DNA of 64,000 nucleotides, taken from NCBI GenBank assembly GCA_003389215.1, contig QQVP01000055.1:1-64000 (forward strand), given 5' to 3'. The position numbers and the translations under genes were made by a program. The notes under the pieces were generated by a model. The model was not told where the DNA came from and searched no databases. It worked only from the letters and a program-made list of their open reading frames with translations. This stretch comes from Planctomycetota bacterium. Lineage in GTDB: Bacteria > Planctomycetota > Planctomycetia > Pirellulales > UBA7805. Shown here piece by piece: positions 1 through 9,988 of the stretch (the first letter of the stretch is position 1; the number at the start of each line of letters is the position of its first letter).

Positions 1-2
1 AG

Positions 3-77
3 TCGGGGCGAAAGGATTTGAACCTTCGACCTCTGCGTCCCGAACGCAGCGCTCTAGCCAAGCTGAGCTACGCCCCG
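3..77 (-). tRNA. tRNA-Pro (anticodon CGG)
   Basis: Read on the minus strand, a full cloverleaf is visible. The acceptor stem CGGGGCG pairs with CGCCCCG, the D-arm is AGCTCAGCTTGGCTAGAGC, and the anticodon arm has stem CTGCG/CGCAG with loop TTCGGGA, giving anticodon CGG. The T-arm contains GGTTCAAATCC. The discriminator base is A, and the 3' CCA is not encoded. The gene lies two bases from the window edge. Confidence 0.93.
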
Positions 78-155
78 CTAAATCAAGGCAATCTCATGAT
101 TGTAGCTCCCCCCAAGACATGGTCAACGCCACTCCACTTCCAGGCACGCGTCTGT

Positions 156-203
156 CCCTGACAAGCACCGTCTGGCACGCGCCAATCCCTGGCAAGCACC
201 GTC
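156..203. repeat. Two copies of a degenerate 17-bp repeat
   Basis: CCCTGACAAGCACCGTC (156-172) recurs as CCCTGGCAAGCACCGTC (187-203) with one mismatch. It lies in the non-coding stretch between the two tRNA genes. Nothing coding is visible between 78 and 436. Confidence 0.5.
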
Positions 204-283
204 GCCGTCCGCCGGCGACGACTGCCCACACCGCCCGTACACCGTTGAACTCGCCGGTACCGCGTCGTTAGAATTCGTTGCTC

Positions 284-334
284 GGTGCCGTTACCTGACG
301 GGTGCCGTTGCCTGACGGGTGCCGTTGCCTGACG
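284..334. repeat. Three tandem copies of a 17-bp repeat
   Basis: GGTGCCGTTGCCTGACG occurs three times head to tail (284-300, 301-317, 318-334). The first copy carries one substitution (TTA for TTG). It lies about 100 bp upstream of tRNA-Leu in otherwise featureless DNA. No function is evident. Confidence 0.8.
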
Positions 335-436
335 GGCCTCGTCGCCAAGCGGGTGCCGGGGACGCGGCCGTCTCTTCCCGCGAAGAGACTCGTCGCACTC
401 AGCGCGACGACGACCGCATGGAGTGATTGCCTCAGA

Positions 437-520
437 GCCGGAGTGGCGGAATTGGCAGACGCGCTGGATTCAAAATCCAGTTCTCGCAAGAGAGTGTGGG
501 TTCGATTCCCACCTCCGGCA
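437..520 (+). tRNA. tRNA-Leu (anticodon CAA)
   Basis: This is a type II tRNA with a long variable arm. The acceptor GCCGGAG pairs with CTCCGGC, and the anticodon stem CTGGA/TCCAG encloses loop TTCAAAA, giving anticodon CAA (codon UUG). The variable arm is built from TTCTCGCAAGAGAGT, and the T-arm contains GGGTTCGATTCCC. CCA is not encoded. It borders an accessory stretch of lower GC, a common integration setting. Confidence 0.95.
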
Positions 521-529
521 TTATATGAG

Positions 530-566
530 AAAAGGACTTACGTCAAATCGGCGCGAGTCCTTTTTT
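530..566 (+). terminator. Probable intrinsic terminator of tRNA-Leu
   Basis: AAAAGGACT (530-538) is complementary to AGTCCTTTT (556-564), and the right arm runs into a six-T tract (561-566). The loop is long at 17 nt, so this is weaker than a classic terminator. Its position 10 bp after the tRNA supports the call. Confidence 0.6.
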
Positions 567-738
567 CGTGGGGCAATGGTGTGCGTATATGATCAGCATG
601 GAGTCTTGTCTTTGAATTGTTTCAACCTTGCTCATCGGACACTTGTGGTCAAGCAGACTCAGTTCAACAGCGAGGTGGAATTCAAAGCACATTCTGGTGC
701 ATCTCAGTTTTAGGGAGTCCACGTCCACCTACAAGATC

Positions 739-924
739 ATGAGCAAGCAGGCCAACATAGATGACGCACTTGCGCATTTCGACGATTTCTACCACAAGGG
801 GTATTCCGTTGATGCGATCATCATCACGCAGACGGGAGGCAAGAAAGAGCCTCCGATGGGAATTGTGACGGTATACGATATGCCGAAACTGCGGCAGTTG
901 GCGTTTCCGAGCGGTTCTTCGTAG
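739..924 (+). CDS. Small hypothetical protein, 61 aa
   Basis: I do not recognise this protein. It is short and mixed in charge, contains an acidic-aromatic stretch (DDALAHFDDFYHKGY) followed by hydrophobic AIIITQ, and ends PSGSS. The start chosen is the internal ATG at 739, because upstream codons in this frame look non-coding. It stops 32 bp before the first PD-(D/E)XK gene and shares that gene's strand and lower-GC composition, so it may belong to the same transcription unit. No convincing ribosome binding site is visible. It could be a fortuitous frame. Confidence 0.4.
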   Translation: MSKQANIDDALAHFDDFYHKGYSVDAIIITQTGGKKEPPMGIVTVYDMPKLRQLAFPSGSS

Positions 925-956
925 TCCCTGCAGAGAACCCACACAAAGGGCAAACC

Positions 957-2126
957 ATGAAATCCTCTCCACTCATCCTCAAGTCGCTTGACGATAAAGG
1001 TCGTCACCTCATTCGCTCCGAGGTGAAAGCGAAAGACTCGACGAGCGAGCATTGGCTCCAAGAACGGCTATATGATCATCCTGAACTGTTGCCCGTCGAA
1101 GATTTTGACGACATCTTTGCTCCGCCGATTCCCATAGGACGTGAAATAGCAACCGGTAGTGGCTCTCTCGACAATCTTTACGTCAGTCCTGACGGCGGAA
1201 TCACCATTGTCGAGACCAAGCTTTGGAAAAATCCAGACAAGCAACGCACGGTCCTGGCTCAAGTGATCGACTATGCCAAAGAGCTCGTGACCTGGGATTA
1301 TGAGCACCTTTGTGAGGCGATTCTTGCATCATCACGTAGCCGAGGGGAATCCGAGAAGGCTTCATTGGAGGAAAAGGTCTCCGACGCCTTGCGGGATTCG
1401 GATATTGCGCTGCATGAGTTTCAAGAAGGAGTTGCGACGAGCTTAGCCACGGGAAACTTCTTGTTGCTTATTGTCGGTGACCGCATCTCACCAAACATCG
1501 TGCTGCTTTCACGAGCCATCCAAAGCGCACCCGGACTGGACTTTACCATCGGACTGGTGGAAATGCAGCTTTATCAAATGTCTCCGGGAGAGGACTGGCC
1601 GGTCGTTGTCGTGCCAGAGGTGGTGGGACGGACGGTTGAGAAAACGAGGGGCGTCGTAAAGGTTGAGTACAAGGAGGAGAAACCGAAGGTCACTGTTGAA
1701 GTTGAAGACGGTGGCGGTGACGACCTCAAGATACGCAGCCTTGAGGAGTTTCTGGAGATCGTCCCAAGAGACTTGGTGGCAACCTACAAGGACGGTGTGG
1801 ACGAGTGGGAGAAGATGGGCGGTACGGTTCGGTTCACAAACCGCATGATGCACTTTGAGGCGACTCTTAACGGCGAGTTGAGGCGAGTTGTTCGATTCCG
1901 CAAGACACAGGTGAAATTCGTTTCTCTTGAGGACATCAAGGAATGGTCTAGCGATGAAACGCTATACGAAAAGTATTGCCAAAGCCTGGAGGAGTCGCCG
2001 CACATCCTCAGCCTCGTTCGTGACGGCAGGCAGTGGGAAAACTACGGCAAGATGAACGCCAAGGACTTGAAGGTGCTGCTGCGAGCGGCGAGGGAGCTTG
2101 TTCAGAACATTAAGGCGGAGGAGTAA
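957..2126 (+). CDS. Predicted PD-(D/E)XK nuclease-like protein, 389 aa
   Basis: The N-terminal third reads as a restriction-endonuclease-fold core. It has an early Glu in a helix (EHWLQERLYDHPELLP, about residues 31-46), Asp72 in SLDNLYVS, and ETK at 86-88 in ITIVETKLW. An Arg/Gln-bearing helix follows (QRTVLAQVIDYA, about 96-107). This spacing resembles DUF91/NucS-like and DUF4268-type families. The C-terminal half (about 250-389) is charged and unrecognised. The gene ends 5 bp before the next nuclease-like gene, so the two are probably co-transcribed. The stretch is poorer in G+C than the rest of the window. A DNA defence or repair role is inference. Confidence 0.7.
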   Translation: MKSSPLILKSLDDKGRHLIRSEVKAKDSTSEHWLQERLYDHPELLPVEDFDDIFAPPIPIGREIATGSGSLDNLYVSPDGGITIVETKLWKNPDKQRTVLAQVIDYAKELVTWDYEHLCEAILASSRSRGESEKASLEEKVSDALRDSDIALHEFQEGVATSLATGNFLLLIVGDRISPNIVLLSRAIQSAPGLDFTIGLVEMQLYQMSPGEDWPVVVVPEVVGRTVEKTRGVVKVEYKEEKPKVTVEVEDGGGDDLKIRSLEEFLEIVPRDLVATYKDGVDEWEKMGGTVRFTNRMMHFEATLNGELRRVVRFRKTQVKFVSLEDIKEWSSDETLYEKYCQSLEESPHILSLVRDGRQWENYGKMNAKDLKVLLRAARELVQNIKAEE

Positions 2127-2131
2127 GCACA

Positions 2132-2653
2132 ATGCCCAATCGAGACTGGCTCAGACTTCCCGTGGTCTCCGCTGGTGCGGAATATCTTGTCATGGGCCAT
2201 CTCATGCGGCGGAACATCCTTACCTATAAGGCTCCCGAAGGCAACGAAGGATACGATCTAATCTGTATTCACCCTGAGCCACGATACAAGCCGAAGCGAA
2301 ACGAAGCAGCACAGGTGCGAGTACAAGTCAAGAGTCGATACGCTACCGACTGCGACCGTGGCTTTCCTGTCAAAGAAAAATCGCTAGATGCCTTCGACTT
2401 CCTCATTGTGGTGTTTCTGAACATTGGCAAGTTCTATAACAGGAACGACGGACTGACTGGCATGACCGAGCCAGCGTTCTACACACTGTCTAACGACTTC
2501 ATTCGTGAGCATCACGACACGAGTTCGACGTGGCAGAAGGTAAAGCTGCGAAAGTTGGCTGAGGAAATCGAGCCATTCAAGAATGAGGATGGCCTTGAGT
2601 TGATTGCGAAGAGATTGGGAGTGCCAAGGCCGAGGAAGATTCGAACAGGGTAG
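2132..2653 (+). CDS. Second predicted PD-(D/E)XK-type protein, 173 aa
   Basis: This is a short single-domain protein. A first helix carries Glu17 (GAEYLVMGHLMRR). It is followed by Asp42 in EGYDLICIHP and the strand VRVQVKSRY, in which Q65-V-K67 takes the place of the usual E-x-K. A Gln in that position is known in Mrr-like and DUF4365-like members, so activity is plausible. It follows the previous gene by 5 bp in the same low-GC segment. It is unrelated in sequence to its neighbour, so the two are more likely to cooperate than to be duplicates. The substrate is unknown. Confidence 0.65.
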   Translation: MPNRDWLRLPVVSAGAEYLVMGHLMRRNILTYKAPEGNEGYDLICIHPEPRYKPKRNEAAQVRVQVKSRYATDCDRGFPVKEKSLDAFDFLIVVFLNIGKFYNRNDGLTGMTEPAFYTLSNDFIREHHDTSSTWQKVKLRKLAEEIEPFKNEDGLELIAKRLGVPRPRKIRTG

Positions 2654-2957
2654 GATTTCAAGATGTCTCATGCACCGCTGTTCCGCCACGAACCTCAAAG
2701 AGAACAGGAAGTAGTCTGTCTTTTCGGTGCGTGAGCGTACGGTGAACCACGCTTCCTACCCAGGGGGGGTGACGCGGCTACCAGACGAGGAGGTCCAGGT
2801 CGCCGTCGCCGGTTCGCTCGGCCTATTCGAGCCGGCCGCTCCAATTGTGGCCGTTCGGCGAAGCACAGGTGCTCGGGCGGCGCGGCAGGCGGGCAGCAAT
2901 CGCCAGGAAAACCCCTAAAGAGCCCGGCTTCGGCCGGTCGGTCGCTCTCGGACGCAA
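2654..2957. other. Non-coding or decayed DNA upstream of the IS remnant
   Basis: No frame on either strand shows recognisable protein features. GC rises sharply here compared with 600-2650. It may contain the ruined 5' part of the IS630-type transposase, but I cannot align it to anything by eye. Confidence 0.4.
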
Positions 2958-3599
2958 GTGGTTCGGCCGCATCCTCGGCTTTCCACACGTCGGGTAGGAA
3001 CTGCCGAAGCTCCTCGGCGTCGGCTGGGATGGCCCAAACCGGTGGTCGGCTGCCCGTGGAAGAAAGGGCGTAGAACACGGCGTTTGAATGCCATTCGGCG
3101 GCTGATCGAGTCTCTGCCAGACGACGAAGTGATCTTGTACGTGGACGAAGTCGATATCCATTTGAACCCCAAGATCGGCCGCGATTACATGTCGCAGGGG
3201 ACGCAAAAAATGGTGCTCACGCCAGGTAAGAACGAAAAACGCTACTTGGCCGGCGCACTCAACGCACGAACCGGCCGCCTAACGTGGGTCGAAGGGGATC
3301 GCAAGACCAGCGATCTGTTCATCCTCCAACTGTGGCAGTTGGTCGGCCGCGACTACCCGCACGCCAAACGCATTCACCTGATCCTCGACAATTACCGCAT
3401 TCACAGCAGTCGACAGATGCCCGTGCGTGATCTGTCGGCGTTGGCGAATCTCAAGAATCTCAAGACTGTGCATATGTTAGATTTGCCAGTCAGTGGTGAA
3501 CACATACAAACATTAAGACAGACACTTCCAAGTTGTAGGATCGATTTGCGAACGACAACCGCCGCCAAGATACTCTCGCCCCCTGGGGAAAAGCGATGA
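2958..3599 (+). pseudogene. IS630-family transposase remnant fused in frame to a leucine-rich-repeat tail
   Basis: The middle of this frame is a typical IS630 catalytic segment. LGWPKPVVGCPWKK leads into a DDE-type core with DEVDIHLNPKIG (first Asp region), then a strand ending LILDNYRIHSS (second Asp). The third acidic residue and the normal C-terminus are missing. After about position 3420 the frame changes character to LANLKNLKTVHMLDLPVSG and LRQTLPSCRID. That is the end of a leucine-rich-repeat protein of the kind common in planctomycetes. The N-terminal part is also absent. This is two dead fragments joined, not a working transposase. Confidence 0.75.
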
Positions 3600-3707
3600 C
3601 GTTCATCAGACGGATTAGATTAGGATAACGATGACTTTAGTACAATCGTCAGGGAAGGACGATTTGGAAGTTAAGACTGTGGACCACGTCCTCGCAAGAA
3701 TCGGCCC

Positions 3708-5582
3708 TTATGACTCGTCGCCCTGTGACGCGTCGCCCTGCGGCTCATCTTCGTCGGCATAGCGGTACGAGAAGTAGCACTTGTGCATTTCGTCACGGCT
3801 GTAGATGCCGAATCGCACGGTCTGCGACGGGTCGGGATTCTGCGTGTTCTGAGCGGAGTTGTCGTACACCCCTTCGGAGACCAGGCGGGTTCCTTTGGGG
3901 AGTCGCTTGGGCTCGGCAAACCGGTAGACCATCTGCCAATCGAAGCGGTAGTACGGAACCGAAATCAGAATCTCGCTCGTGCCATCGGGATATTCAGCGA
4001 TCAGCCGCGAGCTCTTGCCGCGATAGTGCATGTGCGGCCCGACGTCGTACATCACCATATCGCGGGTCACCGTCGTCACCGCGGTGACGGGATATTCTCT
4101 CGCCCCGGGGGGAACAACGAACGAGCGGTCGGAAGTGGCGTAGACGAACAACTCGTGCTCCGGCTCTTCGTCCGATAGGTAGAGCGCCAGTTGCGTGCTG
4201 TCGTCGACCTCTTCCCGACCTGTCGAGTTGTAGTGCAGCTGGACGAAGAAGCGACTGCCTGCCGGAACGAATTTTCCCGTGCCGGCGGGAAACTCATACC
4301 TCGTGTTGCCGGCCACAAAAGCAACGAAGCAACTTCGGTTGGACTCGCGGAGAAGATCCTGAAAAGACCGGCCCGGCTTGGCCAGCAGGATGACCACATG
4401 GTGGAGTGCCCGCTTGTTACCCATGTGGATCTCCGCAGCGCGGACCCAGCCGGGCTCGTCCATCGGAATTTCGATCCACTCGTAGCGATAGGGCAGGATG
4501 CCGGTTGCCGGCAATACCTGCGCAGGAAAATCGAGGATGACGTCAGGCTCTCCAAGGCTCCACGTGCCCTGGTCGACGGGGGCCTGGCCCTGAAACGGAT
4601 CCGCGCCTTCGCCGCGCGGCGTTCCCGCCTCGATCCAAGCCAAGAGCGTCTTCTCTTCCTCCAGCGTCAACGAAGCGTCGTTGGAATAGTGCCCGTATTC
4701 GGGATCCGCTCCCCAGGGCGGCATCCGCTTGGTCCGCACGACTTCGCCCAGCATCGACGACCAGCCGGCCACCTCGTGATAGTCCGAGATCGTCCAGGGA
4801 CCGATGCCCCCTTCCTGATGGCAGGCAAAGCACTTCGCGCGCAGAATCGGAGCGACGTCGACCGTGTAGGTGGGTGGCGGATGACCGGCATCGAACTTGC
4901 CGGACAATCGAATCAGACAGCCGCGTGGCTGGGTGCGTGCCGGCTCCACCTTGTCGCCTTGCAGGAATGCCTGAAGCGCGTCTTGCAGATAGTGATGCTG
5001 GGCTTCGGCTCTTTGCGTGCCGTAGTCCAGGCGATCGTCGATCGCACCTCGATAGACGATCTTCCAAGTGTTCGTATCGATGACGAGGGCTTCAGCCGTT
5101 CGCGTGACATTCAATCCGCGGACGACGAATTGCGTGTCATCCTTGAGGATCGGCTGAGCCATCTGAAACTCGTCGGCCTCTTTCTTGATATCGGTGCGGT
5201 CATCCTGCGGATTTGCGTTGAGCAGAAAGAAACGTACTCCGCGGGGTGCGAACTCCGCCTGGAGTTCGTTGATGCGGCGACTGTAGCGCCGGTTGATTGG
5301 ACAGCCGACGCCGTGAGAAATGAGCACAATCGCCCGCGCGTCGGAGTAGTAGAACAGCTCGTGCGACTCTCCGTGCTGGTCGAGCAGCCGAAAATTCTCG
5401 ACGCGGGACACCTCGACCTCGGACGGGGTCGCGGTCGAGGGCGGCTCCGGCGGCAAATCGCGCGACGCGAAATTGCTGTACGCGACCAGAGCGGCCGCGC
5501 CCAGCAACGCGATAACCAACACCCAGAAGCGGGCTCCGGCAAGATGTTCCGTAGCTTTCATCGAGCTGTTCGTAAGTCCCAC
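3708..5582 (-). CDS. Membrane-anchored redoxin / cytochrome c / copper-monooxygenase fusion, 624 aa
   Basis: Four parts can be read in order. First is an N-terminal anchor (about residues 18-36). Second is a redoxin domain (about 58-210) with a single active-site-like Cys94 in HGVGCPINRRY. Third is a haem c motif CFACH at 251-255, typical of planctomycete cytochrome modules. Fourth is a C-terminal region resembling PHM-type copper type II ascorbate-dependent monooxygenases, with a His pair in ALHHVV (394-395) and HMH at 517-519. The protein probably works outside the cytoplasmic membrane. Met8 (5561) is an alternative start. The substrate is unknown. No neighbouring gene suggests a pathway. 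Confidence 0.75.
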   Translation of the reverse strand: MGLTNSSMKATEHLAGARFWVLVIALLGAAALVAYSNFASRDLPPEPPSTATPSEVEVSRVENFRLLDQHGESHELFYYSDARAIVLISHGVGCPINRRYSRRINELQAEFAPRGVRFFLLNANPQDDRTDIKKEADEFQMAQPILKDDTQFVVRGLNVTRTAEALVIDTNTWKIVYRGAIDDRLDYGTQRAEAQHHYLQDALQAFLQGDKVEPARTQPRGCLIRLSGKFDAGHPPPTYTVDVAPILRAKCFACHQEGGIGPWTISDYHEVAGWSSMLGEVVRTKRMPPWGADPEYGHYSNDASLTLEEEKTLLAWIEAGTPRGEGADPFQGQAPVDQGTWSLGEPDVILDFPAQVLPATGILPYRYEWIEIPMDEPGWVRAAEIHMGNKRALHHVVILLAKPGRSFQDLLRESNRSCFVAFVAGNTRYEFPAGTGKFVPAGSRFFVQLHYNSTGREEVDDSTQLALYLSDEEPEHELFVYATSDRSFVVPPGAREYPVTAVTTVTRDMVMYDVGPHMHYRGKSSRLIAEYPDGTSEILISVPYYRFDWQMVYRFAEPKRLPKGTRLVSEGVYDNSAQNTQNPDPSQTVRFGIYSRDEMHKCYFSYRYADEDEPQGDASQGDES

Positions 5583-5988
5583 CCGGCGGCGAAATGCGGT
5601 CCCGGCCGTGGCGGCCTTTGCAGAGTTGGCCTGAACGCTTCATTTTACCTGCCAAGCGCATCGTTGGCATCCCCCAAGACCGCGGAGCCGGCCTGATCGA
5701 AGTCGGGGCGGTACGGTATCTTCCGTCGCCTCTGACCGCGGTGCGGCACGTGACGATACCAGGAACGCACCGGCGACCACCGCGACGCCAAGAAACTTTT
5801 CGAACAGCTTGCGAGTTCGACGCGGCCCGGCAATTGGTTGACGCAAGGCGCTTTGCGGCGAGAATGATCTTTGTGAGAGTTGAGTTTCGGGAACGACTTC
5901 TCAAAAGAGAGGCTGCGTTCGATTTTCACCTCCGACGTGCTTCTCTTCAGTAGCCAGCCGGCTGTCCCGCGCGAGAGGCAACCTTCGC
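5583..5988. other. Intergenic stretch with nothing clear
   Basis: This lies between divergently arranged genes. A 68-codon minus-strand frame (5640-5846) has one hydrophobic stretch but no ribosome binding site or recognisable similarity. No hairpin followed by a T-tract is visible. Confidence 0.4.
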
Positions 5989-6207
5989 ATGTCGCCGATG
6001 AAAAGTCCCGCCGCCGAGCGACGCGACGAACTGGGCGACTCCCTCTCGCTTGCAGCGGTGGCCCGTGAACTGCGCGTCCCGGCCAAGGAAGTTCGTCATC
6101 TATTGGCCGAGCGACGGCTCGACTTCGTGCAGATCTGCGGCCAGCTGCGGGTGCCCCGCGCCGCATTGGCCCGCTATCGAGACCAACAGGCGCTGGTCGG
6201 CGAGTAA
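5989..6207 (+). CDS. Small helix-turn-helix-like protein, 72 aa
   Basis: The segment SLAAVARELRVPAKEVRHLL reads like a helix-turn-helix of the excisionase/MerR-like type. It is followed by a second basic unit QICGQLRVPRAALARYRDQQ. That suggests a small DNA-binding protein of the kind that reads a DNA helix as 'helix-turn-helix plus wing'. Met5 (6001) is an equally good start. It stands alone between two minus-strand genes. No phage or plasmid gene lies beside it, so the target is unknown. Confidence 0.5.
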   Translation: MSPMKSPAAERRDELGDSLSLAAVARELRVPAKEVRHLLAERRLDFVQICGQLRVPRAALARYRDQQALVGE

Positions 6208-6281
6208 TTCGCGGCTCGGCGGGAGCCTCGCCCCCGCCATGACTGGCGGACCTACGCGCTGCATGACCGTGCCGCGTCGGC

Positions 6282-6509
6282 TTATGCCCACTCGAGCCCG
6301 CTGGCCGTCTTCACGCGTTCTTGAAATTCGCCCAACACGCCGCCGATCACGTCCCATCCCGTCTGGCGGCGGACTTCGATGTCGCCTTGTTCGTTGATCC
6401 GCACGATCGTGTCGTCCTCGACGCCGGCCTTGTGCAGATCCTCGTCCTCCATCTCGTCCGGATGGATCATCTCGCGGAGTCGCGCGCCGGTCATTTCGAT
6501 GAACTTCAT
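6282..6509 (-). CDS. Small conserved-looking acidic protein, 75 aa
   Basis: The protein begins MKFIEMTGARLREMI, continues with an acidic segment (HPDEMEDEDLHKAGV) and ends with GWDVIGGVLGEFQERVKTASG. I know no function for it. The start is the ATG at 6507-6509; an upstream extension of the frame is basic and low-complexity, unlike the body. It lies downstream of rsmA on the same strand, with about 120 bp between, and may be its distal operon partner. Confidence 0.6.
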   Translation of the reverse strand: MKFIEMTGARLREMIHPDEMEDEDLHKAGVEDDTIVRINEQGDIEVRRQTGWDVIGGVLGEFQERVKTASGLEWA

Positions 6510-6633
6510 AGGTTGGCCTCGTGCGAAAGTCGAGCGTTCAAGTGCGCATCGCACCCTGATCGGCACGGTTACCTCCCTCGGGGCTGCGCGGGTCCGTAGC
6601 GGGCGATGCGGGCGGGGCCCTGCGAACCAGCCT

Positions 6634-7533
6634 TTAGGATAGCCGGCGGCGCACCGTCTCGCAAAGCCGCAGCATCGTTTCCACATCGAGCTGTTCGGCG
6701 CGGGCGTCGGGTCCGAAATCCATTTCGCCCATTACCTCGTCGACCTCGGCCTTGTCGAGCCGTCCCTTCATGGCGCTGGCCAGCACGCCGCGGAGAAACT
6801 TGCGGCGGTGAAAGAACATCGCCCGGACAAACTCGTGAAAGAAGTCGAGATCGGGAATCTGGCCGCGACGCTGCGGATCGACGCGAATGTGCAAGATGGC
6901 CGATTCGACTTTCGGCTTTGGCCAGAAGACCGAAGGGCCCATAATCCGCACGACCTCGATCTCGCACTGGCTCTGCATCCAGATGCTCAGCGCGCCGTAG
7001 TCCTTCGTCGACGGGGCGGCCGTGATCCGCTCGCCCAGTTCTTTCTGAATCGTCACCGTCATCGTCGTCGGTACGACAGGAGCGGACAGCAGGTTGGAGA
7101 TGACCGGGGTAGCGATGTTGTAAGGCAGATTGGCCACCAACTTGAATTGCCGATCTTCGCCGGCGGCCAGTTGGCCTTCGATCGTCTCGATGACCTCGCG
7201 GGTGAAATGGTTCTTGTTGCGCAGAGCATCGCCGCGGAGCATGGTCACGTTTTCGCAGTCGATCAACTCTTCGGCGGCCACGACCTGCAGACGCTCGTCA
7301 ATCTCGATGGTGACGACGGCGGCAACGCGCGGCGACATCAGGGCCGTCAGGGCGCCCGTGCCGGTGCCGACTTCGAGCACCACGTCGCGCGGCTCGAGCT
7401 GGGCGGAGTCGACCAGCAGCTGCTGCAGGTTCATGTCGATCAGAAAATTCTGACCGTGACGCGTGGCGGGCTGGAGCCCGACCTCGCGGAACCTTTGCTT
7501 CAGATAGCTGACGGTTTGGCGACTGGTCACCAT
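6634..7533 (-). CDS. rsmA: 16S rRNA (adenine-N6) dimethyltransferase RsmA/KsgA, 299 aa
   Basis: This enzyme dimethylates two adjacent adenines near the 3' end of 16S rRNA using S-adenosylmethionine. The family opening HGQNFLID is present (26-33). The SAM-binding motif is VLEVGTGTG (52-60), the acidic end of strand 2 is IEID, and the catalytic NLPY motif is at 135-138. The C-terminal helical domain follows (VFWPKPKVESAILHI and FFHRRKFLRGVL). The length is slightly above the usual 260-280. The start is set at the ATG before TSRQTVSYLKQRF; an upstream extension is unlike the family. ribE lies upstream on the same strand. Confidence 0.95.
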   Translation of the reverse strand: MVTSRQTVSYLKQRFREVGLQPATRHGQNFLIDMNLQQLLVDSAQLEPRDVVLEVGTGTGALTALMSPRVAAVVTIEIDERLQVVAAEELIDCENVTMLRGDALRNKNHFTREVIETIEGQLAAGEDRQFKLVANLPYNIATPVISNLLSAPVVPTTMTVTIQKELGERITAAPSTKDYGALSIWMQSQCEIEVVRIMGPSVFWPKPKVESAILHIRVDPQRRGQIPDLDFFHEFVRAMFFHRRKFLRGVLASAMKGRLDKAEVDEVMGEMDFGPDARAEQLDVETMLRLCETVRRRLS

Positions 7534-7642
7534 CGCGGGCCGTAAGTTGTGCTTGGCGTGGACGTGAATGGGGGCGCGTGGGTGGTACGAGTCTCGCGGA
7601 ACGCGGGGCGACAATCGAAGGACTCGCCGCGGCTGCGAAAGG

Positions 7643-8236
7643 CTAAATCTCGGAGCGGACGGCTTTCTGAGCGTACTTGGCCAACAAATCGGTTTCCAGA
7701 TTGACGCGACCGTCGACATCGAGCGCTCCGAGCGTCGTCACGGCCAACGTATGGGGAATGAGTTGGACGCTGAAACGATCCGCTTCAACGTCGACCAGCG
7801 TCAGGCTCACGCCGTCGACGGCGATCGATCCCTTGGAGACCATTTGCTCGGTGAGCACGGCGGGCACGCGAAACCACAACGTCGCCCACTCGCCGTCGTC
7901 GTCTCGCTCGGCAAGCGTGCCAACCGCGTCGACGTGCCCGGTGACGAAGTGGCCGCCGAGCTGGTCGCCCACGCGGAGCGAGCCTTCGAGATTGACGCGG
8001 CTGCCGCCCACCAGCTCGCCTAGGTTGGTCCGCGCAAGCGTTTCGGGGCCCGCTTCAAAGCTCAAATGAGGCGGCTCGACCTCGATCGCCGTCAAGCAGC
8101 ACCCGTTGATGGCGATGCTGGCCCCCACCCCGGCGCGCTCCGCGAGATCGCCCGCATCGACCACCAAACGTCTTCCCGGCGGTTCTTCGCTCACGGAGGC
8201 GATCGTGCCGAGCATTTCCACGAGACCGGTAAACAT
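7643..8236 (-). CDS. ribE: Riboflavin synthase, alpha subunit, 197 aa
   Basis: The enzyme converts two 6,7-dimethyl-8-ribityllumazine molecules into riboflavin. It starts with the family signature MFTGLVE. It contains two homologous lumazine-binding halves: the first with SIAINGCCLTAIE and GGHFVTGHVD, the second with SIAVDGVSLTLVD and ending in the usual NLETDLLAKY. The length of about 200 residues is normal. The ATG before FTGLVE (8234-8236) is preferred over an upstream one, since the Met-Phe-Thr-Gly start is almost invariant. No other riboflavin genes are nearby. rsmA follows after 109 bp. Confidence 0.95.
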   Translation of the reverse strand: MFTGLVEMLGTIASVSEEPPGRRLVVDAGDLAERAGVGASIAINGCCLTAIEVEPPHLSFEAGPETLARTNLGELVGGSRVNLEGSLRVGDQLGGHFVTGHVDAVGTLAERDDDGEWATLWFRVPAVLTEQMVSKGSIAVDGVSLTLVDVEADRFSVQLIPHTLAVTTLGALDVDGRVNLETDLLAKYAQKAVRSEI

Positions 8237-9921
<1,685 letters not shown>

Positions 9922-9988
9922 TTGCGGCTCGTCGCGATCGGGAGCATCGACTCGCCAGTCGCGCGTCACATTCCAGGGAGCGGCCGCT

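Noticed and set aside
2695-3078. 127-codon minus-strand frame next to the IS630 remnant
   Set aside because: Its end is antisense to recognisable transposase sequence. The rest is Pro/Arg-rich low complexity.
521-3700. Attachment-site duplication of the tRNA-Leu 3' end at the far border of the island
   Set aside because: I looked for the T-arm/acceptor sequence GATTCCCACCTCCGGC downstream and found no copy. The island claim rests on composition and content only.
4191-5696. 501-codon plus-strand frame opposite the copper-monooxygenase fusion
   Set aside because: The minus strand has haem, copper and redoxin motifs. This frame has none.
5640-5846. 68-codon minus-strand frame with one hydrophobic stretch
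   Set aside because: No ribosome binding site, no similarity I recognise, and overlapping frames look equally good. Too weak to call.
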